A DNA stretch of 64,000 bases from PALSA-505 sp963699015 (GTDB lineage: Bacteria; Actinomycetota; Actinomycetes; Streptosporangiales; Streptosporangiaceae), in the NCBI GenBank assembly GCA_963699015.1, contig CAVOSX010000001.1, positions 620,001-684,000 of the forward strand. The letters run 5' to 3'. The notes under the pieces were generated by a model that saw only the letters and a program-made list of their open reading frames with translations, did no database searches and was not told where the DNA came from. Of the stretch, positions 41,166 through 50,692 are shown piece after piece (the first letter of the stretch is position 1; every line of letters begins with the position of its first letter). The position numbers and the translations under genes were made by a program.

Positions 41166-42614
41166 ATGCCCGAGCCCAGCCGCCGCCGGCGCTACCTGAT
41201 CCTGGCCATCTGCTGCATGAGCCTGCTGATGGTCGGGCTGGACATCACGATCGTCAACGTGGCCCTGCCCTCCATCAGGCGGGAGCTGCACGCCTCGGTG
41301 TCGGGACTGCAGTGGACGATCGCGGCTTACACGCTCGTGCTGGCCTCGCTGCTGATGCTGTCCGGCTCGACCGCGGACCGGATCGGCCGCCGGCGTGTCT
41401 TCCAGGCGGGCCTGGTGACCTTCACGGCCGGTTCCCTGCTGTGCAGCCTGGCCCCGTCGCTGGGCTGGCTGATCGCGTTCCGTATGGCGCAGGCCGTCGG
41501 CGGGTCCATGCTCAATCCGGTGGCGATGTCCATCATCACCAACACGTTCACCGACCGGGCCGAGCGGGCCAGGGCGATCGGTGTCTGGGGCGGCGTGATC
41601 GGGATCAGCATGGCCCTGGGCCCGGTGCTCGGCGGCATCCTGGTGGCGTCGGTGGGCTGGCGCGGCATCTTCTGGGTCAACGTGCCGATCGGCCTGGCGG
41701 CGCTGGTCCTGACCGGCCTGTTCGTGCCCGAGTCGCGGGCGGCGAGGGCGCGCCGGATCGATCCGGTCGGCCAGGTACTGGTGATCATCATCCTCGGCTC
41801 GCTCACCTACGGCATCATCGAGGGCCCGGCATCTGGCTGGACCTCGCCGAAGATCATCTTCTTCTTCGCCCTCTCGGCCGCCGCGCTCGCGGCGCTGCTG
41901 CTCTACGAGCCGCGCCGCGATGAGCCGCTGCTGGACCTGCGGTTCTTCTCCAGCGCGCCGTTCGCCGGCGCGACGGTGATCGCGGTGAGCGCGTTCGCGG
42001 CGCTGGGCGGCTTCCTGTTCCTCAACACGCTGTACCTTCAGGACGCGCGCGGGTTCTCGGCGCTGCACGCGGGGCTCTACACGCTGCCGATGGCGGCGAT
42101 GACCGTCATCTTCGGCCCGCTGTCCGGGCGGATCGTCGCCAGCAGGGGAGCGCGGCTGCCGCTGGTGGTGGCCGGGCTGGCCATCGCGGCGGGCTGCCTG
42201 CTGCTCACCGGGCTGACCAACGACACCCCGGTCGGCTGGCTGTTCCTGGCCTACGTGATCTTCGGGATAGGGTTCGGCCTGGTGAATGCGCCGATCACCA
42301 ACGCCGCGGTGTCCGGCATGCCGGTCGCGCAAGCAGGCGTGGCGGCCGGCATCGCATCGGCGAGCCGCCAGGTCGGCCAGTCACTGGGCGTGGCCGTGAC
42401 CGGCTCGCTGGTCATGTCCGGCATCCACGGGTCGCTGGCGGCCAGCCTCGCCGAGGCCAGCCACGCGGGCTGGTGGACGCTGGCGTGCTGCGGTGTCGTC
42501 GTGTTCCTGCTCGGCTGGCTGACCACCGGGCGGTGGGCACTGGCCACCGCGGCCAGGACGGCGGCCAGACTGCAGCCCGCAGCGGCGGCGGCCCGGCCCG
42601 TGCGCACTCCGTAG
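41166..42614 (+). CDS. MFS transporter, DHA2 (EmrB/QacA) family
   Basis: About 482 residues and 14 predicted helices. Motif A-like GSTADRIGRRRVFQAGL, motif C GVIGISMALGPVLGGILV and the first-helix DITIVNVALPSI are typical of DHA2 drug:proton antiporters. ATG 41166 is preceded by GAGG with 5 bases spacing; ATG 41142 and an upstream TTG are alternatives without a site. No regulator gene is adjacent. Substrate unknown. Confidence 0.9.
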   Translation: MPEPSRRRRYLILAICCMSLLMVGLDITIVNVALPSIRRELHASVSGLQWTIAAYTLVLASLLMLSGSTADRIGRRRVFQAGLVTFTAGSLLCSLAPSLGWLIAFRMAQAVGGSMLNPVAMSIITNTFTDRAERARAIGVWGGVIGISMALGPVLGGILVASVGWRGIFWVNVPIGLAALVLTGLFVPESRAARARRIDPVGQVLVIIILGSLTYGIIEGPASGWTSPKIIFFFALSAAALAALLLYEPRRDEPLLDLRFFSSAPFAGATVIAVSAFAALGGFLFLNTLYLQDARGFSALHAGLYTLPMAAMTVIFGPLSGRIVASRGARLPLVVAGLAIAAGCLLLTGLTNDTPVGWLFLAYVIFGIGFGLVNAPITNAAVSGMPVAQAGVAAGIASASRQVGQSLGVAVTGSLVMSGIHGSLAASLAEASHAGWWTLACCGVVVFLLGWLTTGRWALATAARTAARLQPAAAAARPVRTP

Positions 42615-42691
42615 CCCGCAGCCCGGGCCCGGCCGGACCCGCCGCGGGCCGGCGCCAGGCCCAGGGGCAGGTAGCGAGGCTCCTTGGTCGT

Positions 42692-43261
42692 TCAGCCGCG
42701 GCGGCGCTTCGCGTGCCCGCCCCGGTGGCTGCCCGGCGCTGCCCGCCGGTGCGAGTGCTCGGCCGGCGCCGGGACGGGCTCGACCGGATAGGCCGGCGCC
42801 GGGGCGCGCTGGACCAGGAAGGCCGGCGGTCCGGGGTGCACGGCAGGACGGCCGGCCGAGCGTTCCGGCTGCCCGTTCGCCCCGAGGCCGGCGGGCGCGT
42901 ACCCTCCGCTCATCTCGTCGCGGTGCCACACGGGCTCGTCCTGAGCCTGGAACGGCACGGCGGCCGGAAACCGCGGATAATCACTGAAAGAGGGGGAGCC
43001 GCCGTCGTCAGGCGCGGATTCCTCCGGTTGCCCCGTCCAGGGCAGCCTGATGGCCGGCAGCACCGAGGTGAGTGCGTCACTGGCGGCAACCGCGGCCTCG
43101 CGCCGCTCTTCTTCGGTCCGCGACTCGGCGGCGGCAGCGGCCAGCCGTTCCCGGTTCAGGCGATCGCGGCGCTCCTGCTCGCGGGCATGAGACCGGGCTA
43201 TCGTAATGCCGCCGGCCAGCAGCGCCGCGATGGCCAGGGCAGCAATGAGCAGCACAATCAT
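42692..43261 (-). CDS. Small membrane-anchored Pro-rich protein, unknown
   Basis: About 189 residues. One N-terminal membrane helix (MIVLLIAALAIAALLAGG) is followed by a charged helical stretch (HAREQERRDRLNRERLAA) and a Pro/Ala/His-rich, probably disordered tail. No family recognised. ATG 43261 is preferred over a TTG four codons upstream. It is divergent from the next gene and convergent with the MFS gene. Confidence 0.6.
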   Translation of the reverse strand: MIVLLIAALAIAALLAGGITIARSHAREQERRDRLNRERLAAAAAESRTEEERREAAVAASDALTSVLPAIRLPWTGQPEESAPDDGGSPSFSDYPRFPAAVPFQAQDEPVWHRDEMSGGYAPAGLGANGQPERSAGRPAVHPGPPAFLVQRAPAPAYPVEPVPAPAEHSHRRAAPGSHRGGHAKRRRG

Positions 43262-43430
43262 GCGCGTCCGCAATCACGTCAGGGAGCCGGGGGGCAGGCT
43301 CAATCGTAGTCATCCGGCGCCCGCGCCGGGGGTCATCTGCGCCAGGCCGGCCGCACGTGTCCCGCGAGCCACACCCGTGCCCGCGGCGCTGCCGCGAGAA
43401 CTGCGGCCTGACCTGGTTAGGCTCTGCGAT

Positions 43431-44087
43431 GTGACACCAGACTGGGCCACGATCGCGTCGCTGGCCACCGCGGCCGGGACGCTCGTGCTGGCCGTGGCCA
43501 CATTCTCCTCGGTCCGCTCGGGCAACAGGACCGCCCGCGCCGCCGAGCGCTCGCTGCAGGTCGGGCTGCGCCCGCTGCTCATCCAGTCACGGCGCGACGA
43601 TCCGGAGCAGAAGATCATGTTCGGCGACGAGCGGTGGGTCAGGCTGCCGGGCGGCTCGATGGTCGGCGAGGCCTACGGTGACGACGGCCGGCCGACGATC
43701 TACCTGGCCATGTCGGTGCACAACGCCGGCAGCGGCGTAGCCGTCATCCACGGCTGGCGCTTCTACCCTTCCCGGCCGGCCGGGGTAGACCAGACCCATC
43801 CTCCGCCCGAGACGTTCCGGCGGCAGTCGCGGGATCTCTACATCCCGGTGAACGACATCGGCTTCTGGCAGGCGGCCTACCGTGACCCGGACGATCCGGA
43901 GTACCCGGCGGCGCTGGAGTCCATCCGGGCCCGGAAGCCGGTGGGCATCGACCTGCTCTACGGCGATCACGAGGGCGGCCAGCGCGTGATCAGCCGGTTC
44001 TCGGTGGCGCCGCGCGAAGGTGACGATCATTACTGGGTGCCGTCGGTGATCAGGCACTGGAACCTCGACCGGCCCGACCCCAGGTAG
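43431..44087 (+). CDS. Protein with N-terminal membrane helix, unknown function
   Basis: 218 residues from GTG 43431 (in the context CDVTPDWATIASLATAAGT). One N-terminal membrane segment (about 6-26) is followed by a soluble domain with a beta-rich core (YLAMSVHNAGSGVAVIHGW, REGDDHYWVPSVIRHWNL) like the small actinobacterial membrane-tethered hypotheticals. The frame is open further upstream to 43206, but that part overlaps the divergent gene and lacks coding character. Function not recognised. Confidence 0.65.
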   Translation: MTPDWATIASLATAAGTLVLAVATFSSVRSGNRTARAAERSLQVGLRPLLIQSRRDDPEQKIMFGDERWVRLPGGSMVGEAYGDDGRPTIYLAMSVHNAGSGVAVIHGWRFYPSRPAGVDQTHPPPETFRRQSRDLYIPVNDIGFWQAAYRDPDDPEYPAALESIRARKPVGIDLLYGDHEGGQRVISRFSVAPREGDDHYWVPSVIRHWNLDRPDPR

Positions 44088-44185
44088 CGCCGCGCCGCCG
44101 CGGGGCGTGACCGGCCCGGCGCGAATGCGCACCGGAGTTCGCGATCGCCGGGTTCGCGTGCCCGCCGCCGGATAAGGTGCCGAGG

Positions 44186-45208
44186 ATGGAGCAGACGGCC
44201 GCGGCGGAAACGCGATGGAGCGCGGCCGTCGAGGCGGCCGACTGGATCGCGGCGGCCCTCGCGTCGTCCGAGCAGGGCCTGGTCGCCTCGGTGATCCCGC
44301 GGGGCTTCCCGGCCTACGCACGGGTGCTCCACCCGGCCCGCGCGTCGCTGGGCCGCGGCACCCGGCCGGTGCGCTGGGCCGAGATCGCGCGGTGGAGCGG
44401 CGTGCCACTGCGCCCGGACTCGCAGTTTCACTCGATCGCGCTGCCGCCGCAGCAGCCCGCCGGGCCGCCGCCATGGAACGGCCAGGGACCCGAGCGCGGC
44501 AGCCTGGACCCGGCCGACGCGGAAACGCTCATCGAGCTGCTGCGGCGGCACACGAGCACGCCGGAGCACTGCCTGTTCTGCATGTGGGACGGCTGGGGCT
44601 GGGACACGGCGATGTACGTGGCGCTGCCAGGCGAGCCGCCGATTCCGCTCCCTGACCCGGTGCCGCCCGAGGTCAGGTACGGCCCGAGGGTTCGGCTGCC
44701 CGGCCGTGACTACCTGCTCTACACCGGCCCGATCGACGCGGCGCTGGCTTTCGCCGGCTCCCCTGGCCAGACGCCGAACCTGTGGTGGCCCGCCGACCGC
44801 GCGTGGTGCGTGGCCTCGGATATCGACCTGTGCTGGAGCTACGCAGGCGGGCCGGCCGGGCTGATCGAAGAGCTGATCGCCGATCCGCGGCTTGAGGCGC
44901 TGCCCGCCGTGACCGGGCAGGCCCGCTCGCGGGTGGAGGACTACGTCGTCGAATCGGCCGAACGGGCAGCGGCCGACCTCGTGGCCACCGGCAAGGCCAG
45001 CATCGCGACCGCATGCGGGACGCTCCGTGCGACGCTGCGCGGGCCCGGCAGGCGGGGGCGGGCCGGCTCGCTGCGGATCCAGAGCGAGGACCGTGGCGGG
45101 GTCGGTTCCCGGGCCGACCACAGGCTGGCCGCGGCCGGCCCTGGCGAGCTGGCCGCCGAGATCGCCGGCTACCTCGCGGTCTCGCTCACCGGGCTGGCCG
45201 AGGACTGA
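44186..45208 (+). CDS. Conserved hypothetical protein
   Basis: 340 residues, no signal or membrane helix. Tryptophan- and proline-rich segments (HCLFCMWDGWGWDTAMYVAL, NLWWPADRAWCVASDIDLCW) recall a class of actinobacterial proteins of unknown function. After about residue 275 the sequence becomes Gly/Arg-rich, then ends in a helical segment (ELAAEIAGYLAVSLTGLAED). ATG 44186 has AAGGTG about 6 bases upstream. It is convergent with the gene at 45215. Confidence 0.65.
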   Translation: MEQTAAAETRWSAAVEAADWIAAALASSEQGLVASVIPRGFPAYARVLHPARASLGRGTRPVRWAEIARWSGVPLRPDSQFHSIALPPQQPAGPPPWNGQGPERGSLDPADAETLIELLRRHTSTPEHCLFCMWDGWGWDTAMYVALPGEPPIPLPDPVPPEVRYGPRVRLPGRDYLLYTGPIDAALAFAGSPGQTPNLWWPADRAWCVASDIDLCWSYAGGPAGLIEELIADPRLEALPAVTGQARSRVEDYVVESAERAAADLVATGKASIATACGTLRATLRGPGRRGRAGSLRIQSEDRGGVGSRADHRLAAAGPGELAAEIAGYLAVSLTGLAED

Positions 45209-45214
45209 CCAGGA

Positions 45215-45982
45215 TCAGAACCGCGTGTTCTGCAGCCAGTAGCCCAGCAGCGCCTCGTCGCCCAGCACCTGCACGCCGGGCTCGGGCAGCGGCAGGCGCC
45301 GCAGCAGCACCAGGAGCAGCAGCGCGGCTGGCCCGCGCACCGCGACGTCGGCCCTGGCGTGGCCGCGGTCGAGGGCAAGCCCGGATGCGGTGCGCCTGAC
45401 CAGCCACTCGCCCGCGCCGTCCAGCCCCTCGTCGGTGGCGTGCACGTGCAGCGTCTGCCCCTCGTCGCGCAGCGGCTGCGGCTGGTCGCCCGGATCGGCA
45501 ACGGTGAGCCAGAGCCACTCGTCGATCGCGTCCGCGGCCAGGTCGGGAGCGATCCGTACCTCCTGCCCGGCAGCCAGTTCGGCGTCCGCGAGGTGGACGG
45601 CCGTCTCGTGCGCCATCCGCCGGGCCCAGAAGCCGGCCGGGCGCATCCCAGCGAACGTCCACACCTGGTCGCCGGCGGCCGCGCTGACCGCGTCGATGAG
45701 CCTGGACGCGCCCGCGTTCAGCCACTGCGGCCGCGCCGCCGGGTCGTCAGGGAGCCGGCCGTCCGGTACGTCGCGGAACGCGACGAACTCCCGGGATCGG
45801 CGGGTGATGATCTCGGCTGCCCACCGCTGGCCCCGCCCGACGTGCGTGGTCAGCTGCCGCAGCGTCCATTCCGGGCAGGTCGGGATCGGGCGGGTCTCGG
45901 CCTCGCCGGCGACGATGCCGGCCAGCCTCGCGGTGGACTCGCGAAGGCCGGCGTAGAGGCGGTCCTGGCTGATCACGGTCAT
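45215..45982 (-). CDS. Mycothiol-dependent maleylpyruvate isomerase family protein
   Basis: 255 residues: an N-terminal DinB-like domain (IPTCPEWTLRQLTTHVGRGQRW, ARRMAHETAVHLADAEL) carrying the metal-binding His residues, then a C-terminal sterol-carrier-like domain (ALDRGHARADVAVRGPAALL) usual for the longer members. ATG 45982 is the first Met before the conserved domain. It is followed upstream on the same strand by the FmdB zinc ribbon. Third such protein in the window; substrate unknown. Confidence 0.85.
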   Translation of the reverse strand: MTVISQDRLYAGLRESTARLAGIVAGEAETRPIPTCPEWTLRQLTTHVGRGQRWAAEIITRRSREFVAFRDVPDGRLPDDPAARPQWLNAGASRLIDAVSAAAGDQVWTFAGMRPAGFWARRMAHETAVHLADAELAAGQEVRIAPDLAADAIDEWLWLTVADPGDQPQPLRDEGQTLHVHATDEGLDGAGEWLVRRTASGLALDRGHARADVAVRGPAALLLLVLLRRLPLPEPGVQVLGDEALLGYWLQNTRF

Positions 45983-46002
45983 CGGCCCGGCACGGGGGCG
46001 AG

Positions 46003-46224
46003 TCAGCGGCCGCAGCCGCACTGGCCGCCGCAGCAGCCGCCCGCCCCGCCGCCGGCCGGCCCGGCCGACGGTGTGGCTCGGCCGCCGACGGCCACGGTGG
46101 ACAGCAGCTTCACCGTGTCGTCGTGCCCCTGCGGGCAGCGGCAGGGGTCGGCCGACTCGTTCATCGGGCGGGTCAGCTCGAACGTGTCCCCGCAGGCGCG
46201 GCAGCGGTAGTCATAGCGCGGCAT
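46003..46224 (-). CDS. FmdB-family zinc ribbon protein
   Basis: 73 residues. Starts MPRYDYRCRACGDTFELTRP with the CxxC knuckle and a second CRCPQGH knuckle, then a Gly/Cys tail (GGCCGGQCGCGR). This is the small FmdB/FmdE-like zinc ribbon seen in many actinobacteria, thought to be regulatory; the function is not established. It lies 20 bp upstream of the mycothiol-dependent gene, so a transcription unit is likely. Confidence 0.88.
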   Translation of the reverse strand: MPRYDYRCRACGDTFELTRPMNESADPCRCPQGHDDTVKLLSTVAVGGRATPSAGPAGGGAGGCCGGQCGCGR

Positions 46225-46274
46225 GTCGGCCAGCCTATGTCAGCGCGGCTGCGCGGGTCACGTCGCGCCGCCGG

Positions 46275-47351
46275 CTACCGGGACAGGTCGGCGGGAGCGT
46301 AGGCGGCGCGCAGCCGGTCTTGCGCAGCCGGCCCGGCGCGCACATGATCGAGGCCGAGCAGCGCGGCCCCGGCGATCGGCGGCACGTCGATGATCCGCAC
46401 GATCGCGCGCGGCGCACCGGCGGCCAGCCTGGCCTCGATGTCGCCGGTGAGCAGTGGGTCCCTGGCCGTGAGCAGCCCGCCGCCGAGCACCACCGGGGTC
46501 GCCAGCCCGGTCAGCGACAGCCGGCGCATCGCGGTGAGGATCATCAGGCAGATCTCGTCGGCCTGCCGGCTGACCAGGTTCCGCGCCACCCGGTCGCCGG
46601 CGTGCGCCGTGGCCAGCAGCACCGGCGCGAGCTCCAGCAGGGCGTGCTCGCTGAGCTGGCCCTGGTGGATGCGCAAGGTGACGTCCCGCACGGTCTCGGC
46701 GCCGAAATGACCGGCCACGGCCTGGCGCAGAGCGGTCGGTTCGCCCCGGCCGTCCTCGGCCCTGATCGCCCGCCAGAGCGCAGCGCGGCCCAGGCCGCCC
46801 CCGCCGCCCCAGTCGCCGCTGATCTCGCCGAGCGCGAGATAGCGGGTGGTCCGGCCGTCCGCCGCCAGCCCTACGCAGTTGATGCCCGCCCCGCAGGTGA
46901 CGGCGACCCCCCAGTGGGCGCCGGCCTCCCGCTGCGCGCCGGGACCCGGCCCGGAAAGGCCCGCGCGCAGCACGGCGAACGTGTCATTGACCACCGAGGT
47001 GGTCTCGCTCCAGCGCCGCGTCTGCAGCCACCGGCAGATCTCCTCTTCCTCCTCGGGCAGGTCGGCGTTGGCCACGCAGGCCGACGTGTGGGTGGCGACC
47101 GGATCGCCCGCGGCGGGGGAGGGCCGGGCCGCAGAACCCAGGCCCGCCTGGGCCGCGGCCTGTTCCACCAGCACGCCCAGCGTTGCGAGGGTCTCGATCA
47201 TGCCATTGCGCGGCGGGTTCATGCCCGGGCCGCGGGCGCTGGCCAGCAGTGACCCGTCGGCACCCACCAGCGCCACGTCGGTCTTGCTGTTCCCCCCGTC
47301 CACGGCCAGCACGGCCGGCAGCCCGTCCGGCCCGGCCATGGCCGGGCTCAC
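46275..47351 (-). CDS. BadF/BadG-type sugar kinase (N-acetylglucosamine kinase family)
   Basis: 358 residues of the ASKHA fold: phosphate-1 motif VLAVDGGNSKTDVALVG, the TCGAGINCVGLAAD phosphate-2 region, GDWGGGGGLGRAAL and the adenosine motif VVLGGGLLTARDPLL. GTG 47351 overlaps the GH4 stop (GTGA); ATG 47339 is an alternative. Kinases of this family phosphorylate GlcN or GlcNAc. As last gene of the sugar operon it probably acts on imported amino sugars, corresponding to CsnK in Streptomyces chitosan loci. Confidence 0.88.
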   Translation of the reverse strand: MSPAMAGPDGLPAVLAVDGGNSKTDVALVGADGSLLASARGPGMNPPRNGMIETLATLGVLVEQAAAQAGLGSAARPSPAAGDPVATHTSACVANADLPEEEEEICRWLQTRRWSETTSVVNDTFAVLRAGLSGPGPGAQREAGAHWGVAVTCGAGINCVGLAADGRTTRYLALGEISGDWGGGGGLGRAALWRAIRAEDGRGEPTALRQAVAGHFGAETVRDVTLRIHQGQLSEHALLELAPVLLATAHAGDRVARNLVSRQADEICLMILTAMRRLSLTGLATPVVLGGGLLTARDPLLTGDIEARLAAGAPRAIVRIIDVPPIAGAALLGLDHVRAGPAAQDRLRAAYAPADLSR

Positions 47352-48655
47352 CCCAGGCCCGCGCTGGCGGCCCCGGTCGGGTCCCCCGGCCCGTCACCGT
47401 TGGCCCAGGGCAGATACCGGGCGTTCTCGGAGATCAGCCGGTCGGCGAGCCCGCGTGCCAGATCCCACTGGCCGATCAGCGGGTGCGCGAGCATGGCGTC
47501 CTCCACCCGGTCCCGGCCGCCGCGCAGCGCCGCGTCCACCGCGAGTTCCTCGTACGCGCTGACGTCGGCGATCAGCCCGCGTTCCAGCGGGCCGACCGGC
47601 TCGACGGGAAGCGGCGACGCCCCGTTGGCGGCCACGGTCGCGGGCACCTCGATCACCGCCTCGTCCGGCAGGAACGGCAGGGTGCCTGCGTTGCGGACGT
47701 TGACCACCTGGGTGTCGCCGGTGTCCTGGGTCAGCGAGGCGAGCAGCGCCACGGCCGCCTCGGAGTAGAACGCCCCGCCGCGCTGGCCCAGCAGGTCCGG
47801 CTTGCGGTCGAGCGCCGGATCGGCGTACATGGCCAGCAGTTCGCGCTCGATCGCGGCGACCTGCTCGGCCCGGGTGGGCGCGCCCCGCTGCTCCTCGACC
47901 ACCTCGTCATGGCGGTAGTAGTACTGCAGGTAGGACGACGGCACCGCGCCGAGCTTGAACATGACCTCGGGCGGCAAAGCGATGCTGGCCGCGATCTGCG
48001 GCGAATCGGCGGCCAGCAGGTCGGGCAGCCTGTCTGTCCCGTCCACCATGACCTCGCGCTCCCAGGTGAGGTGGTTGAGCCCAACGTGGCCGAGCAGCAC
48101 CCGCTCGGGCGGGACATCGAGCAGCGCGGCGAACCGGCGCTGGAACCCGATCGCCACGTTGCACAGGCCCACGGCCCGGTGCCCGGCGTCCAGCAGCGCG
48201 CGGGTGACGATGCCGACCGGGTTGGTGAAGTCGATGATCCAGGCCGACGGGTCAGCCCGGCGCCGTGCCCGTTCGGCAATATCCAGGACCACGGGGACGG
48301 TGCGCAGGGCCTTGGCCAGGCCGCCCGCGCCGGTGGTCTCCTGCCCGATGCAGCCGTACTCCAGCGGCCAGGTCTCGTCACGGTGCCGCGCCGCCTGCCC
48401 CCCCACCCGCAGCTGGAGCAGCACCGCCCCCGCGCCGTCCAGGCCCTCGTCTAGGTCGGTCGTCCAGCTGACCTGGCCGGGATGGCCGAGAGCCCGCATG
48501 ATCCGGGCCGAGAACGGGCCGACCAGCGAGAGCCGGGACTGATCAGGGTCCACCAGCATGAGCTCGCTGACGTCGACCTGGCCGGCCAGCCTCGCCACGC
48601 CGTCGACGAGCTCCGGGGTGTAGGTCGATCCGCCGCCGATGACCGCAATCTTCAT
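47348..48655 (-). CDS. Family 4 glycoside hydrolase (6-phospho-beta-glycosidase type)
   Basis: 435 residues. It starts with the GH4 NAD-binding motif KIAVIGGGSTYTPELVDG, then IDFTNPVGIVTRALLDAG, the metal-binding Cys and His in AVGLCNVAIGF and GLNHLTWEREV, and the QYYYRHDEVVEEQ region. GH4 enzymes use NAD and a divalent metal in a redox elimination mechanism on phosphorylated disaccharides. In this setting a 6-phospho-glucosaminide or 6-phospho-chitobiose substrate is suggested. The stop overlaps the kinase start and the start overlaps the ATPase stop by 4 bp (ATGA). Confidence 0.92.
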   Translation of the reverse strand: MKIAVIGGGSTYTPELVDGVARLAGQVDVSELMLVDPDQSRLSLVGPFSARIMRALGHPGQVSWTTDLDEGLDGAGAVLLQLRVGGQAARHRDETWPLEYGCIGQETTGAGGLAKALRTVPVVLDIAERARRRADPSAWIIDFTNPVGIVTRALLDAGHRAVGLCNVAIGFQRRFAALLDVPPERVLLGHVGLNHLTWEREVMVDGTDRLPDLLAADSPQIAASIALPPEVMFKLGAVPSSYLQYYYRHDEVVEEQRGAPTRAEQVAAIERELLAMYADPALDRKPDLLGQRGGAFYSEAAVALLASLTQDTGDTQVVNVRNAGTLPFLPDEAVIEVPATVAANGASPLPVEPVGPLERGLIADVSAYEELAVDAALRGGRDRVEDAMLAHPLIGQWDLARGLADRLISENARYLPWANGDGPGDPTGAASAGLG

Positions 48656-49662
48656 CCGAACGCTTTCGTGAGAGTGTCAGCTGTGGCGACATGGCATGCC
48701 GCCTGATGGTCCGGGAGCAACTCCCGCAGCTGCGGCGTGACCCGGTGGCATTCGTCGATCGCGAGCGGGCAGCGCCAGCGGAACCGGCAGCCGGGCTCCG
48801 GGTCGATCACCCGCGGCGGCTCGCCGCGGTCGGTCTCGGCGCCGACGGTCAGCGGAGCCCGCGGGTCGGGGACGGCGGACAGCAGCAGCTGGGTGTACGG
48901 GTGCCGGGGGCTGGCGAGCACGTCCTCGACCGGGCCGGACTCGGCAATCTGCCCCGCGTACATCACGATCAGCCGGTCGGCCACGTACCGGGCGCTGGCG
49001 ATGTCGTGGGTGATGTAGAGCACGGACACGCCCTCGCTGTCCCGCAGCCCGGCCATGAGGTTGAGCAGCCCGATGCGGATGGACACGTCCAGCATGGACA
49101 CCGGCTCGTCGGCCAGGATCAGCTTGGGGCGCAGCGCGAGCGCCTGGGCGAAGCCGATCCGCTGCCGCTGGCCGCCGCTGAGCTCATGCGGGTAGCGCTG
49201 CATGACGTCGGTGGCCGGGCTCAGGCCGACCGCCTCCAGCGCGCGGACCGCCTCCTGCTGGCGCTGCGCCGCGTTGAGCTCAGGCCGGTGTAGCTTCATC
49301 GTGCGCAGCAGGCCGTACGCGGCGCGGTACACCGGGTTGATCGAGCTGAACGGGTCCTGGAAGACCATGGGCACGTCGCCCCGGTACCGCAGCAGGTCCT
49401 TGCGCGACTTGATCGAGGACACCGGGCGGCCCTGGAAGTAGATTTCGCCGCTGGTCGGCCGGTAGATCTTGGCCAGCAGCCGGGCGATGGTGCTCTTGCC
49501 GCTGCCGCTCTCGCCCGCGAGCGCGACGATCTCACGCGATCCGATCGTCACGCTCACGTCGTCGACCGCGTGCAGGGTGACCCGCGACAGCGCGTTGCCG
49601 ATCTTGAAGTGCCTGGTCAGGCCTTCGGTGCGGAGCAGGGGCTCGGTCTCGGTGTCAGTCAT
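48652..49662 (-). CDS. Opp/Dpp-type ABC ATPase (OppF-like), sugar locus
   Basis: 336 residues from ATG 49662. Walker A GESGSGKS, signature LSGGQRQRIGFA, Walker B LILADEPVSMLD, and the C-terminal CRFRWRCPLA motif of the peptide-type subfamily. It overlaps both neighbouring genes. In this operon it should energise uptake of amino-sugar oligomers rather than peptides, as known for some Opp-type importers of cellobiose and other beta-glycosides. Confidence 0.93.
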   Translation of the reverse strand: MTDTETEPLLRTEGLTRHFKIGNALSRVTLHAVDDVSVTIGSREIVALAGESGSGKSTIARLLAKIYRPTSGEIYFQGRPVSSIKSRKDLLRYRGDVPMVFQDPFSSINPVYRAAYGLLRTMKLHRPELNAAQRQQEAVRALEAVGLSPATDVMQRYPHELSGGQRQRIGFAQALALRPKLILADEPVSMLDVSIRIGLLNLMAGLRDSEGVSVLYITHDIASARYVADRLIVMYAGQIAESGPVEDVLASPRHPYTQLLLSAVPDPRAPLTVGAETDRGEPPRVIDPEPGCRFRWRCPLAIDECHRVTPQLRELLPDHQAACHVATADTLTKAFG

Positions 49663-50692
49663 CGGCGGGCTCCCTGTCCGCCTCGCCGGCATACAGCAGG
49701 CACCGCACCAGCACGCCGTCGCGCGAATAGAGCGACGGGTTGGTCTGCGTGCAGATGTCCATGACCTTGGGGCAGCGCGGCGCGAACCAGCAGCCCTGCT
49801 GCTGCCTGGACAGATCCGGCGGCCTGCCGGGTATGCCGGTCAGCGGGACCCGCTCACCCCTGATCGAGGGGAAGGCATCCAGCAGGCCGATGCTGTAGGG
49901 GTGGCGCGGGTGGTCGAAGACCTGCCGGGTGGGGCCCCACTCGGCGACCTGGCCCGCGTACATGACCATGAGCCGCTCGGAGAAGTGACTGACCAGCGAC
50001 ATGTCGTGGGTCACGAAGATGACCGCGAACTCGAGCTCTTCCTGCAGCTTCTTGATCTGCACCATGAGCGAGCGCTGGGCGACCACGTCGAGCGCCGAGG
50101 TCGGCTCATCCATGATCACCAGGTCCGGCGTGAACAGCAGCGCCATCGCGATCATGGAGCGCTGCCGCATCCCGCCCGACAGCTGGTGCGGATAGCTCTT
50201 CAGGTGCACCGGGTCGATGCCGACCATGCGGAGCACCTCGGCCGACCGGCCGGCGATCTCATCGTCGGACTTGACCCGGTGCGCCTTCATCGCGTCCTTG
50301 AACTGCGACCCGATCGACTTGACCGGGTTGAGCGCGTTCATCGCGCTCTGCATGACGACCGACAGATCCCGCCAGCGCACGGCCATCAGCTGCTTGTCGG
50401 TCATGCCCACCATGTTCGTGCCCTTGAACACCACGCTGCCGCCGGTGACGCCCGCGGGCGCGGCGAGCAGCTGGGCGATGGCGAACAGCAGGGTGGACTT
50501 GCCGCAGCCGGACTCGCCGACGATGCCGAGGAACTCGCCAGGGTAGAGGTCGAAGCTCACGGTGTCCACCGCGGTGACCGCGCCGCTGTCCGTCGCGTAC
50601 TGCACCGAGAGGTCGGTCACCGACAGGATCGGCCCGGCCGCCCGGCGCGAGCCCGGCGGCTGCGGATCGACGTCAGCTCGCACGCTGGCCAC
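49655..50692 (-). CDS. Opp/Dpp-type ABC ATPase (OppD-like), sugar locus
   Basis: 345 residues; GTG 50692 overlaps the permease gene. Walker A GESGCGKS, signature LSGGMRQRSMIA, Walker B LVIMDEPTSALD, H-loop FVTHDMS and the Cys motif CWFAPRCPKV. An unusual Q-loop neighbourhood (VVMQSAMNALNPV) replaces the common FQDP sequence, keeping the Gln. Partner of the OppF-like ATPase. Confidence 0.93.
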   Translation of the reverse strand: MASVRADVDPQPPGSRRAAGPILSVTDLSVQYATDSGAVTAVDTVSFDLYPGEFLGIVGESGCGKSTLLFAIAQLLAAPAGVTGGSVVFKGTNMVGMTDKQLMAVRWRDLSVVMQSAMNALNPVKSIGSQFKDAMKAHRVKSDDEIAGRSAEVLRMVGIDPVHLKSYPHQLSGGMRQRSMIAMALLFTPDLVIMDEPTSALDVVAQRSLMVQIKKLQEELEFAVIFVTHDMSLVSHFSERLMVMYAGQVAEWGPTRQVFDHPRHPYSIGLLDAFPSIRGERVPLTGIPGRPPDLSRQQQGCWFAPRCPKVMDICTQTNPSLYSRDGVLVRCLLYAGEADREPADD